DNA from: Kitasatospora acidiphila
GTDB taxonomy: Bacteria; Actinomycetota; Actinomycetes; Streptomycetales; Streptomycetaceae
Direction: 5' to 3'
Length of the DNA stretch: 64,000 nt
Assembly: GCF_006636205.1 (NCBI RefSeq)
Contig: NZ_VIGB01000003.1
Span: 5,954,501-6,018,500 of the forward strand
The translations under genes and the position numbers were made by a program. Below, piece by piece: positions 34,043 to 43,343 of the stretch. The notes under the pieces are model-generated. The model ran no database searches and was not told the DNA's origin. It saw only the letters and a program-made list of their open reading frames with translations. Every line of letters begins with the position of its first letter. Within the stretch, counting starts at the first letter, position 1.

Positions 34043-35854
34043 GTGACCGGAACGGCAGACCGCACTGGGCCCGAGAACGGCGACTGGAACACGGGGGCCT
34101 ACCCGCACGGCTACCAGGAGCAGCAGCCCTACGGGCAGCAGTACGAGCAGCCGTACCAGGGTTACCAGGAGCAACTGCCGTACCAGGAACAGCAGTACAC
34201 CCAGTACGAGCAGCAGCCGTACCAGGGTTACCAGGAGCAGCAGCCCTACCAGCAGCAGCCCTACGGCTACCAGGAGCAGCAGCCGTACGGGCAGCAGTAC
34301 CTGCAGCAGCCGTACCAGGGCTACCAGGAGCAGCAGCCCTACCAGCCGCACTACGAGCAGCCCTACCAGCAGCAGCCCTACTACCCGGCCGAGCCCGCCG
34401 TCCCGCAGGCGCCCGTGGCCGCGGCGCCCGTCGTCCCGCAGCCGGCGCCGGTCGCCCCGCAGCCGGCGCCCGCCGCCCGTCCCGCGCCCCCGGCGCCGCC
34501 GCGTCCGCGCAGCGCGGCCGACGAGCGGCCCGGTGCGGCCGGCGAGCCCTCCGAGCAGGTCGGCGGCCGGCGCGCCGTGCCCAAGCCGCGCAGCGACCAG
34601 GACCCTTATCCGACCGACGAGTTCACCTTCGTCGACGAGGAGTCGGAGCAGTCCGAGGACGTCATCGACTGGCTGAAGTTCGCCGAGTCGCGCACCGAGC
34701 GCCGTGACGAGCGCCGCCGCCGGCTGCGCACCCGGCTGATCGCCGGCGCGGTGGCGCTGCTGCTGGCGGGCGGCGGCACCGTCGGCTACCTGTGGGCCAC
34801 CGGCGCCCTCGGCGGCACCACCTCGGCGGCCGCGGCCACCGGCGGGCGCAACGTGGTCGTGGTCCACATGCGCGACCTCAACGGCAAGGTGAGCAGCGCG
34901 CTGCTGGTCAACGACACCGGCGGCCACAAGGCCTCGGTGTTCCTGCTGCCGGGCACCCTGCAGCTCCCGGCGGCCGGCGACTCCGGCATGACGCAGCTGA
35001 GCGGCGCGATGGACTCGATGGGCCCGGCCGCGACCCGGGACGCGCTGGGCACCATGCTCGGGGCCCCGGTGGCCGGCACCTGGCGGTTGGACACCCCCTA
35101 CCTGCGGCTGCTGGTCTCCCAGATCGGCGGGATCAAGGTCGACACCGACAGCCAGATCACCGGTCCGGACGGCAAGGTGCTGGTGGAGAAGGGCAGCGGG
35201 CGGACGCTGATCGGCGACGCGGCCGTCGCCTACGCCACCTACCAGGCGCCGGGCGAGAGCCCGGACGCCCAGCTGCGCCGGTTCGGCCAGGTGATGGCCG
35301 CGCTGATCACCGCCATGCCCACCACCCTCTCCGACGCCACCGACGACGTGCACCGGATGGGCGCGGTGCTGGACCCCTCGCTGCCCGAGCAGGCGCTGGC
35401 CGGTCTGCTGGCGCAGCTCAGCGGGCAGGCCGGGGCCGGGCACCTGCAGACCGGCGAGCTGCCGGTCGCCGCCGACGGCACGGTGGACCAGGCCAAGGCC
35501 GCCCCGGTGGTCAAGGACGTGCTCGGCGGCACCGTGCACAGCGCGGCGGCCACCAGCGGCCCGGCCCGGGTCAGTGTGGTCGACGCCACCGGCAGCAGCA
35601 GCGACAGCACGGCCCAGGCCGCCCAGGCCCAGGTGATCAATTCCGGCCTGACCTTCGTGCCGGGCGGCGGCAAGGCCGCGGCGCAGCCGACCACCGTGAT
35701 CCGCTACACCGACGACTCCCGGGCCCAGGCCGCCAAGTCGCTGGCCACCAGCCTGGGCCTGCCGGACAGCGCGGCGCAGAAGAGCGCCGATGCGCAGACC
35801 GCCGACCTGGTGGTGGTGCTGGGCAAGGACTACCAGGCTCCCAAGGGGCAGTAA
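34043..35854 (+). CDS. LytR C-terminal-domain protein (LCP-like, probably non-catalytic)
   Basis: 603 residues from GTG 34043. The N-terminal about 115 residues are repeats of (E/Q)QQPYxxQ and YQGYQEQQPY, followed by a Pro/Ala stretch. A membrane helix lies at about 232-252 (GAVALLLAGGGTVGYLW). The outer part has an LCP-like fold region (VVHMRDLNGKVSSALLVND, LRLLVSQIGGIKVDTD), but the RSDT and R-containing motifs that hold the catalytic arginines of LytR-CpsA-Psr enzymes are not recognisable. A LytR_C domain (about 507-603) ends the protein. Position between nadD and rsfS is the standard one. Confidence 0.82.
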   Translation: MTGTADRTGPENGDWNTGAYPHGYQEQQPYGQQYEQPYQGYQEQLPYQEQQYTQYEQQPYQGYQEQQPYQQQPYGYQEQQPYGQQYLQQPYQGYQEQQPYQPHYEQPYQQQPYYPAEPAVPQAPVAAAPVVPQPAPVAPQPAPAARPAPPAPPRPRSAADERPGAAGEPSEQVGGRRAVPKPRSDQDPYPTDEFTFVDEESEQSEDVIDWLKFAESRTERRDERRRRLRTRLIAGAVALLLAGGGTVGYLWATGALGGTTSAAAATGGRNVVVVHMRDLNGKVSSALLVNDTGGHKASVFLLPGTLQLPAAGDSGMTQLSGAMDSMGPAATRDALGTMLGAPVAGTWRLDTPYLRLLVSQIGGIKVDTDSQITGPDGKVLVEKGSGRTLIGDAAVAYATYQAPGESPDAQLRRFGQVMAALITAMPTTLSDATDDVHRMGAVLDPSLPEQALAGLLAQLSGQAGAGHLQTGELPVAADGTVDQAKAAPVVKDVLGGTVHSAAATSGPARVSVVDATGSSSDSTAQAAQAQVINSGLTFVPGGGKAAAQPTTVIRYTDDSRAQAAKSLATSLGLPDSAAQKSADAQTADLVVVLGKDYQAPKGQ

Positions 35855-35917
35855 GGGGCAATAAGCGGCGGTGGGGCGACGCGGCGGCGTGAGATCCTGG
35901 AGGCGAAACCCCTCTCC

Positions 35918-35935
35918 GAGCCTGACGGCCGGGAG
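35918..35935 (+). repeat. Second copy of the dispersed 18-mer
   Basis: AGCCTGACGGCCGGGAGG, identical to 21212-21229 within rne. Here it lies in the rsfS leader, about 30 bases before the GTG start. Confidence 0.55.
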
Positions 35936-35966
35936 GCGCCCCCAGCCGCAGAGCCGAAAGAGCATC

Positions 35967-36410
35967 GTGACCGCAACCGAATACTCGCAGGAACTCATCA
36001 CCGTCGCCGCCCAGGCGGCGGCCGACAAGCTGGCGCACAACGTCGTCGCCTTCGACGTCAGCGATGTGCTGTCGATCACCGACGCCTTCCTGATCGCCTC
36101 GGCGGCCAACGACCGCCAGGTGAAGTCGATCGCGGAGGAGATCGAGGACCAGCTGCGCGAGAAGCTGGACGTCAAGCCGGTGCGCCGGGAGGGCGAGCGT
36201 GAGGGTCGCTGGATCCTGCTCGACTACCTGGACATCGTGGTGCACGTCCAGCACTCCGAGGAGCGCTCCTTCTACTCGCTGGACCGGCTCTGGAAGGACT
36301 GCCCCGAGCTGCCGCTGCCCGAGGACGCGATGGCCACCCGCAACCGTCCCGAGGACGCCGTCGTGGACGACGCCGGCAACGCCGTCGGTTATCTGCAGGA
36401 CCTCAGCTGA
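35967..36410 (+). CDS. rsfS: Ribosome silencing factor RsfS
   Basis: 147 residues. Blocks subunit joining by binding L14 when nutrients are short. Family sequence: KLAHNVVAFDVSDVLSITDA, FLIASAANDRQVKSIAEEIE, EGEREGRWILLDYLDIVVHV and FYSLDRLWKDCPEL. GTG 35967, with GAAAGAG upstream. The histidine phosphatase start overlaps the stop. Confidence 0.95.
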   Translation: MTATEYSQELITVAAQAAADKLAHNVVAFDVSDVLSITDAFLIASAANDRQVKSIAEEIEDQLREKLDVKPVRREGEREGRWILLDYLDIVVHVQHSEERSFYSLDRLWKDCPELPLPEDAMATRNRPEDAVVDDAGNAVGYLQDLS

Positions 36411-37057
36411 ACGGCCGCGCGGGGGGACCGCGGATCGTCTTCTGGCGGCACGGCCAGACCTCCTGGAACCTGGAATCCCGGTTCCAGGGCACCACTGACA
36501 TCCCGCTGACCGCCGCCGGCCTGGAGCAGGCCCGGCGGGCGGCCCGGCTGCTCGCCGGGCTGAAGCCCGACCTGCTGATCTCCTCGGACCTGGAGCGGGC
36601 CGCCGACACCGCCGCCGAGCTGGCCCGGCTGACCGGCCTGGACGTGCAGCACGACGCCGGCCTGCGGGAGACCTACGCGGGCAGCTGGCAGGGCCTGACC
36701 CACACCGAGATCCGCGAGCGCTACCCCGAGGACTACGCGGCCTTCGGGCGCGGTGAGCCGGTGCGGCGCGGCGGCGGCGAGTTGGCCGACGAGGTGGCCG
36801 ACCGCGCCGTCCCGGTGGTGCTGGAGGCCGTCGAGAAGCTCCCCGAGGACGGCACCCTGGTGGTGGTCAGCCACGGCGGCACCATCCGCACCGTGCTCGG
36901 CCGGATGCTCGGCCTGGCCCCCGAGGTGTGGGAGTGCCTCGGCGGGCTCTCCAACTGCTGCTGGTCGGTGCTCGGCCCGCGGCGGTCCCACGGTTGGCGG
37001 CTGCTGGAGCACAACGCGGGCACCCTGCCCGAGCCGGTGATCGGCGACGAGTCCTGA
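36407..37057 (+). CDS. Histidine phosphatase family protein, probable CTG start
   Basis: 216 residues if begun at CTG 36407. The RHG motif is IVFWRHGQTSWN, followed by GTTDIPLTAAGLEQARRAAR, LISSDLERAADTAAELA and the second histidine in VVVSHGGTIRTVLG. These mark a phosphoglycerate mutase-like phosphatase. No ATG, GTG or TTG exists in frame between an upstream stop and the RHG motif; CTG 36407 overlaps the rsfS stop (CTGA) and has AGGA six bases before it. rsfS and this gene are a common pair. Confidence 0.87.
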   Translation: MNGRAGGPRIVFWRHGQTSWNLESRFQGTTDIPLTAAGLEQARRAARLLAGLKPDLLISSDLERAADTAAELARLTGLDVQHDAGLRETYAGSWQGLTHTEIRERYPEDYAAFGRGEPVRRGGGELADEVADRAVPVVLEAVEKLPEDGTLVVVSHGGTIRTVLGRMLGLAPEVWECLGGLSNCCWSVLGPRRSHGWRLLEHNAGTLPEPVIGDES

Positions 37058-37169
37058 GTTCGCGGGGTCCCGGTTGCCCGGATTTCGTCATTCGGGGCCT
37101 GACCAGCTAGAGTCTTCCTCGTTCGCAGGAAAGAACGCGGCCCGCCAGGGCGGCGGATTCCTCGGCCGC

Positions 37170-37242
<73 letters not shown>

Positions 37243-37280
37243 CTCCGCGCCAGCGGTTCTCTCGGAGCCGCGCGGTCTGC

Positions 37281-37353
<73 letters not shown>

Positions 37354-37361
37354 CCGAAGGT

Positions 37362-37397
37362 CGAAGGGCCGCCTCCCAATCGGGGGGCGGCCCTTCG
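37362..37397. terminator. Terminator after the tRNA pair
   Basis: CGAAGGGCCGCC / GGCGGCCCTTCG perfect 12-bp arms; may also serve the converging MmyB-like gene. Confidence 0.85.
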
Positions 37398-37400
37398 GCG

Positions 37401-38306
37401 TTACCGGTGCGTGTGGTCGACGACCGGGGCCTGGGGGTTCGCAGTGACCCACTCCAGCCGCTCCCGGTCCTGCTGGGCCGCCGGCGTGTAGACCACCATG
37501 TAGAGCTCGGGGAAGCCCGGCATGGTCAGGTAGGACGCCTGGCACTGGATCGCGCCCACCGCGGCGTGCCGGAACACCTTGCGCACGGTCACCGTCGGCG
37601 CCACCAGCTGGCTCTCCCAGAGCTCCCGGAACCGGTCGCTGACCTCGCACAGCGCCCGCACGTACTCCTCCCAGGCCGGCTCGCCGACGTGCGAGGCGTA
37701 GGAGGTCCGCAGCACCCCGACCATCCGGGGCAGTTCCTCCTCGCGGTTGACGAACGGGTTGCAGCAGTCCGGCACGGTCACGGCGCACCAGAGCGTGTTG
37801 CGCCGGCCGTTGGGCGCGGTGGCGCGGGTGGCGCCGGGGAAGAGCGCGTCATAGGCCGCGTTGAAGCCCAGCACGTCGTAGCGGCGGTTGCAGATGGCGG
37901 CGGGCAGCGGCGTCAGGCCGTCCAGGATCACCTGCATCGTCGGGTCCACGGTGGGGCAGAGCAGGTCGCCCGGCTCGGCGGCGGGCAGCCCGGCCAGCCG
38001 GAACAGATGGGAACGCTCGACCGCGTCCAGCAGCAGCGCCCGGGCCACCGCCGCCATCACCTGGTCGCTGGCGTTGATCGGGCGGCCCTGCTCCAGCCAG
38101 GTGTACCAGGTGACCCCGACCCCGGCGAGCTGCGCCACCTCCTCGCGGCGCAGCCCCGGGGTGCGCCGGCGCAGGCCGGGCGGCAGGCCCACGTCCTGCG
38201 GGGTGACCCGGGCCCGGCAGGCTTTGAGGAAGGCGGCCAGCTCGGTGCGGCGGGTGGGCTCGGGGCCCTTGGCGGGTGCGGCGGCGCGGGACTCCAGCAG
38301 GGGCAT
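37401..38306 (-). CDS. MmyB-like helix-turn-helix transcriptional regulator
   Basis: 301 residues from ATG 38306; an in-frame GTG at 38333 would add nine residues. N-terminal XRE domain with FLKACRARVTPQDVGLPPGL and REEVAQLAGVGVTWYTWLEQ, then the MmyB ligand-binding domain (ICNRRYDVLGFNAAYDALFP). It is divergent from a drug-efflux MFS gene, the usual arrangement in which the regulator represses its partner exporter. Confidence 0.88.
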   Translation of the reverse strand: MPLLESRAAAPAKGPEPTRRTELAAFLKACRARVTPQDVGLPPGLRRRTPGLRREEVAQLAGVGVTWYTWLEQGRPINASDQVMAAVARALLLDAVERSHLFRLAGLPAAEPGDLLCPTVDPTMQVILDGLTPLPAAICNRRYDVLGFNAAYDALFPGATRATAPNGRRNTLWCAVTVPDCCNPFVNREEELPRMVGVLRTSYASHVGEPAWEEYVRALCEVSDRFRELWESQLVAPTVTVRKVFRHAAVGAIQCQASYLTMPGFPELYMVVYTPAAQQDRERLEWVTANPQAPVVDHTHR

Positions 38307-38408
38307 GAGACCATCCTGACGCACGGCCGCCACGGCTGACAGGTAGTGCCGGTACCAGGATCAGCAGGCTCTAACCACCAGTATCGAAGTCACGGCAGAT
38401 TGGCTGCC

Positions 38409-39860
38409 ATGACGGACCTTCAGATTCGCCGGCCGCACTCGGTGGCCGACTCCGCCGCGTCGGCGCGGCCCGCTCGCACCGGCCTGGTGCTAGGGGTGAT
38501 CCTGACCGGCCAGTTCATGGCCATCCTGGACGTCGCCGTGGTCAATGTCGCGGCGCCGACCATCCGCACCGACCTGCACGCCGACGGCGCCGGCCTGCAG
38601 CTGGTGATCGCCGGCTACACCATCGCCTACGCGGTCCTGCTGATCACCGGGGCCCGGCTGGGCGCCCGGTTCGGCCACCGCCCGCTCTTCCAGTTCGGCC
38701 TGGCCGCCTTCACCGCCGCCTCGCTGGCCTGCGGCCTGGCGCCGAACACCGGCAGCCTGATCGGCTTCCGGCTGCTGCAGGGGGTCGCCTCGGCGCTGAT
38801 GGTGCCGCAGGTGATGAGCCTCATCCAGAAGACCTTCACCGGCGCCTCCCGGGCCAAGGCGCTGGGCACCTACACGGCGGTGCTGGCCGGCGGCAGCGTG
38901 GCCGGGCAGGTGCTCGGCGGGGTGCTGGTCAGCGCCGACCTCTTCGGCAGCGGCTGGCGTCCGGTCTTCCTGATCAACGTGCCGATCGGGGTGCTGCTGC
39001 TGGCGGCGGGGCACCGGGTGCTGCCGCACCTGCCGGTGGACCGGGAGCGCCGCTTCGACCTGGTCGGCCTGCTGGTGCTGGCGCTGGCGATCGGCCTGCT
39101 GGTGGTGCCGCTGGTGCTCGGGCACGACCTGCACTGGCCGGTCTGGGGCTGGGTGATGCTGGCCGGCTCGGTGCTGGCCTTCGCGGTGTTCGTGGTGGTG
39201 GAGCGGCGGATCGCCGAGCGCGGCGGGCAGCCGCTGATCCACGTCCGGGTGCTGCGCTCCCCGGGCCTGCTGCCGGGGGCGGTCGCGCTCTTCCTGGTGA
39301 TGCTGGCCTTCTCCGGCTTCCTGTTCGCCTTCGCGCTGCACCTGCAGGCGGGGCTGGGCGAGTCGCCGCTCTGGGCCGGCCTGAGCTTCGCGCCGATGGC
39401 GGTCGGCTTCGGGCTCTCCGGCCTGCACTGGCAGCGGCTGCCGAAGCGGCTGCACCTGCCGCTGCCGATGGTCGCGCTGGCGGTGGCCGGCGCCGGCTAC
39501 CTGGTGCTCGGCCAGCTGATGCGCGGCGGTGAGCGGCTGAGCGTGGGCACCGAGGCGCTGCTGCTGGTGATCGGGGCGGCCTCCGGCTGCGCCTACAGCC
39601 CGCTGTTCGCCCGGGCGCTGAGCCGGGTGGCCCCGGCCGACGCGGCGGACGCCAGCGGGGTGACGGTGACCATGGTGCAGCTCGGCCAGGTGGTCGGGGT
39701 CTCGCTGCTCGGCACCGTGTTCCTCAGCTCGGTGAGCTACCCGGCGGGCCCGGCCGCCTCCGGCCACGCGGTCGAGGTGACCTCGTTGTGCCTGCTGGCC
39801 GCCGCCGCGCTGGCCGCCGTCTTCGCGTTCCGCACCCGGCACGCGGCGCGGCTGGGCTGA
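38409..39860 (+). CDS. MFS drug-efflux transporter, DHA2 (14-helix) type
   Basis: 483 residues with about 14 hydrophobic helices. Motif A-type GARFGHRPLF, motif C-type GGSVAGQVLGGVLV and the helix-1 region GQFMAILDVAVVNVAAPTI mark the EmrB/QacA family of proton-driven exporters. Likely controlled by the divergent MmyB-like regulator across a 100-base shared promoter region. Substrate unknown. Confidence 0.9.
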   Translation: MTDLQIRRPHSVADSAASARPARTGLVLGVILTGQFMAILDVAVVNVAAPTIRTDLHADGAGLQLVIAGYTIAYAVLLITGARLGARFGHRPLFQFGLAAFTAASLACGLAPNTGSLIGFRLLQGVASALMVPQVMSLIQKTFTGASRAKALGTYTAVLAGGSVAGQVLGGVLVSADLFGSGWRPVFLINVPIGVLLLAAGHRVLPHLPVDRERRFDLVGLLVLALAIGLLVVPLVLGHDLHWPVWGWVMLAGSVLAFAVFVVVERRIAERGGQPLIHVRVLRSPGLLPGAVALFLVMLAFSGFLFAFALHLQAGLGESPLWAGLSFAPMAVGFGLSGLHWQRLPKRLHLPLPMVALAVAGAGYLVLGQLMRGGERLSVGTEALLLVIGAASGCAYSPLFARALSRVAPADAADASGVTVTMVQLGQVVGVSLLGTVFLSSVSYPAGPAASGHAVEVTSLCLLAAAALAAVFAFRTRHAARLG

Positions 39861-40007
39861 TCGTTCTGAGGTCCGCAGGGCCCGGTGCCGCCGGATCGAA
39901 GGGCGGCACCGGGAACGGATTCGTGAACCACCTCCAGGACCGTGTAAAGTAAGACGTGTCGCCGAGGGAAACCGCAAGGCGGCAAAAAAATGCACTCGGT
40001 GCGATGC

Positions 40008-40080
<73 letters not shown>

Positions 40081-40092
40081 CCGGAAGTGCTC

Positions 40093-40120
40093 GGGCCGCC
40101 TCCCAACAGGGAGGCGGCCC
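40093..40120. terminator. Terminator after tRNA-Ala copy 3
   Basis: GGGCCGCCTCCC / GGGAGGCGGCCC, 12-bp arms, loop AACA; also suits the converging MFS gene. Confidence 0.85.
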
Positions 40121-40138
40121 AGCTGCGTTGGCGCTCCG

Positions 40139-41416
40139 TCAGGCCGGCTGCGACTGCGGCCGCTCGGCCAGCCGGGGCAGCAGCGCCGCCGCCACCGTGA
40201 TCGCGCCCAGCTCCAGGAAGGCCGCCGAGTAGGAGTGGTGGGCCGCCACCCGGGAGATCGTCAGCGGCCCGAGCAGCCCGGCCATTCCCCAGCCGATCAG
40301 CATCAGCCCGTAGACCGCCCCGGCGTGGGCCGCCCCGAAGAACTCCGACACCACCGCCGGCATGGTGGCGAAACCGCCGCCGAAGCAGAGGCAGACCAGC
40401 GCCGCCAGCGGCAGGAAGAGCACGGCCGAGGTGGTCTGGGAGAGCGCCACCAGGCCGAGGCCCTGCACCAGCAGCATCACCGCGAAGGCGCGCAGCAGCC
40501 CGGTGCGGCCGGACAGCCAGCCCCAGAGCGGGCGGCCCACCGTGTTGAACACCCCGAGCACCCCGGTGAGCACGGCGGCCAGGGCCGGGCTCAGCCCGGT
40601 GAGGCTGGTGGCGGCCGGGGCCACCACGGAGAGCATGCTGATCCCGGCCAGGGTGTTGTAGAAGAGCACCAGGGTCAGCAGGTACCACTGCCGGCTGCGC
40701 AGCGCCTGCTTCGGCCGGTGGCCGTCGCCGCTGGCGGGCTGCGCGGGGCGGACCGGCGGGTTGTCGAAGAAGGCGGCACCGGTCAGCGTGGTGGCCAGGA
40801 AGAGGATGCCGAGCACCAGCAGCGCCCGGGCCGGGTCGACGGTGAAGTGCGCCACCAGCAGCCGGCAGAGCGGTGCGCTGAGCACCGAGCCGAGGCCGAA
40901 GCCCCCGGTTGCGGCGCCGGCGGCCAGCGCCCGGTGCCCGGGGAACCAGCGCTGCAGCATGGTGGTCGGCACGATGTAGCCCAGGCCCAGGCCGATTCCG
41001 CTGATCCCGCCGTAGCCGAGCAGCACCAGCCAGAAGTCCTGGCGCCCGTGCGCGCAGCCGGCCACCAGGTAGCCGCCCGCGTAGAGCAGCCCGGCCAGCA
41101 GTGCGATGACCCGCGGCGAGCGCCGGGACATCAGCAGGCCGCCGAGCACGGTGCCGAGGAAGACCACGGAGTGGGCGGCGGCGAACGGCAGCCCGGCCTG
41201 GTCGCGGCCGAGCGCGAAGGCGCTGTGCGGCGACTGCAGCCCGGCGGAGACGATGCTCCAGGAGTAGATCGCGCCGTAGGCCAGCTGGTTGAGCACCACC
41301 GCGGTGAGCAGCACGGCGCGGCGGTGGCCGATCCGCCGGGCCAGTCGGCGGCGCGGGGTTGGCAGCGGCCCGGTGCGGGGTAGGACGGGACGGGGGAGCA
41401 GAGCAGTGAGGGACAC
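40139..41416 (-). CDS. OFA-family MFS transporter
   Basis: 425 residues with about 12 hydrophobic helices. AVVLNQLAYGAIYSWSIVS at the first helix, GGISGIGLGLGYIVPTTMLQ and WFPGHRALAAGAATGGFGLG are typical of the oxalate/formate antiporter (OFA) group. Actual substrate unknown. GTG start at 41416; the next downstream starts would cut the N-terminal extension of about 30 residues, so the exact start is open. Confidence 0.82.
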   Translation of the reverse strand: MSLTALLPRPVLPRTGPLPTPRRRLARRIGHRRAVLLTAVVLNQLAYGAIYSWSIVSAGLQSPHSAFALGRDQAGLPFAAAHSVVFLGTVLGGLLMSRRSPRVIALLAGLLYAGGYLVAGCAHGRQDFWLVLLGYGGISGIGLGLGYIVPTTMLQRWFPGHRALAAGAATGGFGLGSVLSAPLCRLLVAHFTVDPARALLVLGILFLATTLTGAAFFDNPPVRPAQPASGDGHRPKQALRSRQWYLLTLVLFYNTLAGISMLSVVAPAATSLTGLSPALAAVLTGVLGVFNTVGRPLWGWLSGRTGLLRAFAVMLLVQGLGLVALSQTTSAVLFLPLAALVCLCFGGGFATMPAVVSEFFGAAHAGAVYGLMLIGWGMAGLLGPLTISRVAAHHSYSAAFLELGAITVAAALLPRLAERPQSQPA

Positions 41417-41626
41417 GGAGGTGACCGCTTTCGGACGGGGGATGGCTCCCTGTCTGACGTTCAGTGAACGCGCTGGTTACGCCGGCGGGCCGTTGCGCGT
41501 CAGACCGGGTGAAACCGCTGGTCCGTCCGGGGGTATCGGGAGCTTTACGCGCCCTGCTGCGTGATATGCGGTGTGACTTCGCGTCGAGCGGTCCCGGAAC
41601 GGGCCGGCGCCAGCTACGGTCGGGCC

Positions 41627-42919
41627 ATGGCCGATCTCGCGCGCATCCGCAACGAAGAGCTCGCCCGGATCCTGCACCAGCTCGCCTGGAGCCCGGAACG
41701 GTTGGCCCGCGAGGTCAATCTGGTGCTGCCCCCCGGGCTGGCGATCAGTCAGACCGCGCCGTACAAGTGGCGCGACCGCGGCATGGTGCCCAGGTCTCCG
41801 CACGACCAGGCGGTCTGCGAGGTGCTCAGCCGCGCGGTGGGCATCGCCGTCACCTATGAGCAGCTGTGGGGCCGGATGGGCAGCCACCGCGGGGCCAAGG
41901 CGCTGTCGGCCCGGTTGCTGACCGACCCGTGGACCGCCGACACCGCGCAGATCGCGCTGCACGAGGCCGGCCTCCAGGTGGCCCCGGTGCGGCTGACCGA
42001 CCTGTTCCGCGGTGACGAACTGGCCCGCGCCGCCCAGCACTGGTCCGCGCCGCCGCCCCCGCTGACCGGTGGCAGCGGCGCGCTGCCGGTGACGGCGGAC
42101 CAGCTGAACGACCTGCAGGCCAGCTGTGTCGGCAAGCGGCGGCTCGGGCGGGCCTGCGGCGGCGGTCTGGTGCTGGAGTCGGCCCGCGCCGAACTGGCCA
42201 TGGTGGGCAAGCTGTTGGAGCTGGGCGGCTATGCCGAGGACGAGCCGCTGGGCCGGGCGCTCTACGGCGCGGCCGGGCGGCTGGCCCGGCTGGTCGGCTG
42301 GGCGGGTGCCGATCTGGGCCAGGAGGCGGCGGCCCAGCGTGCCTATGTGGCGGCGCTGCGGGCCGCGCACGTGGCGGGGGAGCCGCAGCTGGCGGTCAGC
42401 GTGGTGGGCAGCCTGGCGGTGCAGCTCACCTACTACGGCGCCGGCCGCGGCCTGGACCCGGCCCAGCTGCTGGGCTCGGCGCTGGCCGCCGCCGGGGCGA
42501 CCCTGGCACCGCAGCAACGGGCGCGCCAGCTGGGCCGGTTGGCGCTGGCGCACGGTCGCAACGGTGATCGGGAGGCTGCCGAGGCGACCGCCGACCAGGC
42601 CTGGACGGTGCTGCCCCGGGACGCCGCCCGAGCCGAACTGGCCGGTCTGGTCGGCTGCGCCTACCTGTTCCTGGACGACCACAAGCGGGCCCGACCGCTG
42701 CTCACCGACGCGGTGGCCGGGCTGACCGCGGCCCGGGCCCGGGCGCTGCTGCTGGTCCGGCTGGCCGACTCCTACCGCCGCACCGGCGACACCGGGCGGG
42801 CCGCCGCCGCGGCGGACCAGGCGCGCGGGCTGGCCGCGGGGATGCAGTCGGGCCTGGTCGCCCGGGTGCTGCGGGAGTTCGACGGGCCGCGGACCGGGGG
42901 CGGAATGCAGGATTCCTGA
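41627..42919 (+). CDS. Transcriptional regulator-like protein with TPR-type repeats
   Basis: 430 residues. The N-terminal about 75 residues look like a small helical DNA-binding domain (RIRNEELARILHQLAWSPER, VPRSPHDQAVCEVLSRAVGI). The rest is helical repeat (AYVAALRAAHVAGEPQLAV, LGRLALAHGRNGDREAAEAT, LLVRLADSYRRTGDTGRAAA). Such proteins are abundant in streptomycetes as regulators with unknown ligands. The stop overlaps a large palindrome that lies just before the WXG100-like operon, so this protein is a natural candidate to control it. Confidence 0.75.
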   Translation: MADLARIRNEELARILHQLAWSPERLAREVNLVLPPGLAISQTAPYKWRDRGMVPRSPHDQAVCEVLSRAVGIAVTYEQLWGRMGSHRGAKALSARLLTDPWTADTAQIALHEAGLQVAPVRLTDLFRGDELARAAQHWSAPPPPLTGGSGALPVTADQLNDLQASCVGKRRLGRACGGGLVLESARAELAMVGKLLELGGYAEDEPLGRALYGAAGRLARLVGWAGADLGQEAAAQRAYVAALRAAHVAGEPQLAVSVVGSLAVQLTYYGAGRGLDPAQLLGSALAAAGATLAPQQRARQLGRLALAHGRNGDREAAEATADQAWTVLPRDAARAELAGLVGCAYLFLDDHKRARPLLTDAVAGLTAARARALLLVRLADSYRRTGDTGRAAAAADQARGLAAGMQSGLVARVLREFDGPRTGGGMQDS

Positions 42920-42956
42920 TCGTCTCGATACCGTGTGCGAGACACGGTATGACGAT
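42918..42956. promoter_or_regulatory. Perfect ATACCGTGT palindrome (candidate operator)
   Basis: GATCGT ... ATACCGTGT-GCGAG-ACACGGTAT ... ACGATC: 9-bp perfect inner arms with further pairing outside. It lies between the TPR regulator and the next operon, immediately before the latter's ribosome site. Confidence 0.6.
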
Positions 42957-42974
42957 CATGAAGGAGTGCGGAGG

Positions 42975-43343
42975 GTGAGCGTACCGCCGCCGAGACGGCC
43001 GGCCGAGGAGCTGCCCGCTGACCTGGACCCGGTCTGCGTGCCCGCCCACCCGATCCGCCGCGACGGGCGCTGGGGCGTCAACCTGGAGCTGCGCAGCTAC
43101 CGGGGCGAGCCGACGGCGTTCATCTTCAGCAGCCCCGAGACGCTGGTGGGGACGCTGGGCGAGCACCAGCCGTGGGTCGGCCTGCCGATGGTGGCCGCGC
43201 GCAACCTGGCGGAGCTCTACGGGGTGCGCCGGTTCCTGATCGACCCGGTCAGCGACGCGGACCTGCCGCGGTGGACCCAGGGCAATCTGCGCGCGGTCTG
43301 GCACCACCTTCATGGCGCGAACGGGGAGGGGACCACGCGATGA
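42975..43343 (+). CDS. SAV_915-family protein
   Basis: 122 residues from GTG 42975, with AAGGAG about ten bases upstream. VCVPAHPIRRDGRWGVNLEL, AFIFSSPETLVGTLGEHQPW and VGLPMVAARNLAELYGVRRF match the SAV_915 family, small proteins that accompany WXG100-like genes in streptomycetes. Function unknown. The stop overlaps the next ATG (ATGA), so it is the first gene of a coupled operon. Confidence 0.75.
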   Translation: MSVPPPRRPAEELPADLDPVCVPAHPIRRDGRWGVNLELRSYRGEPTAFIFSSPETLVGTLGEHQPWVGLPMVAARNLAELYGVRRFLIDPVSDADLPRWTQGNLRAVWHHLHGANGEGTTR

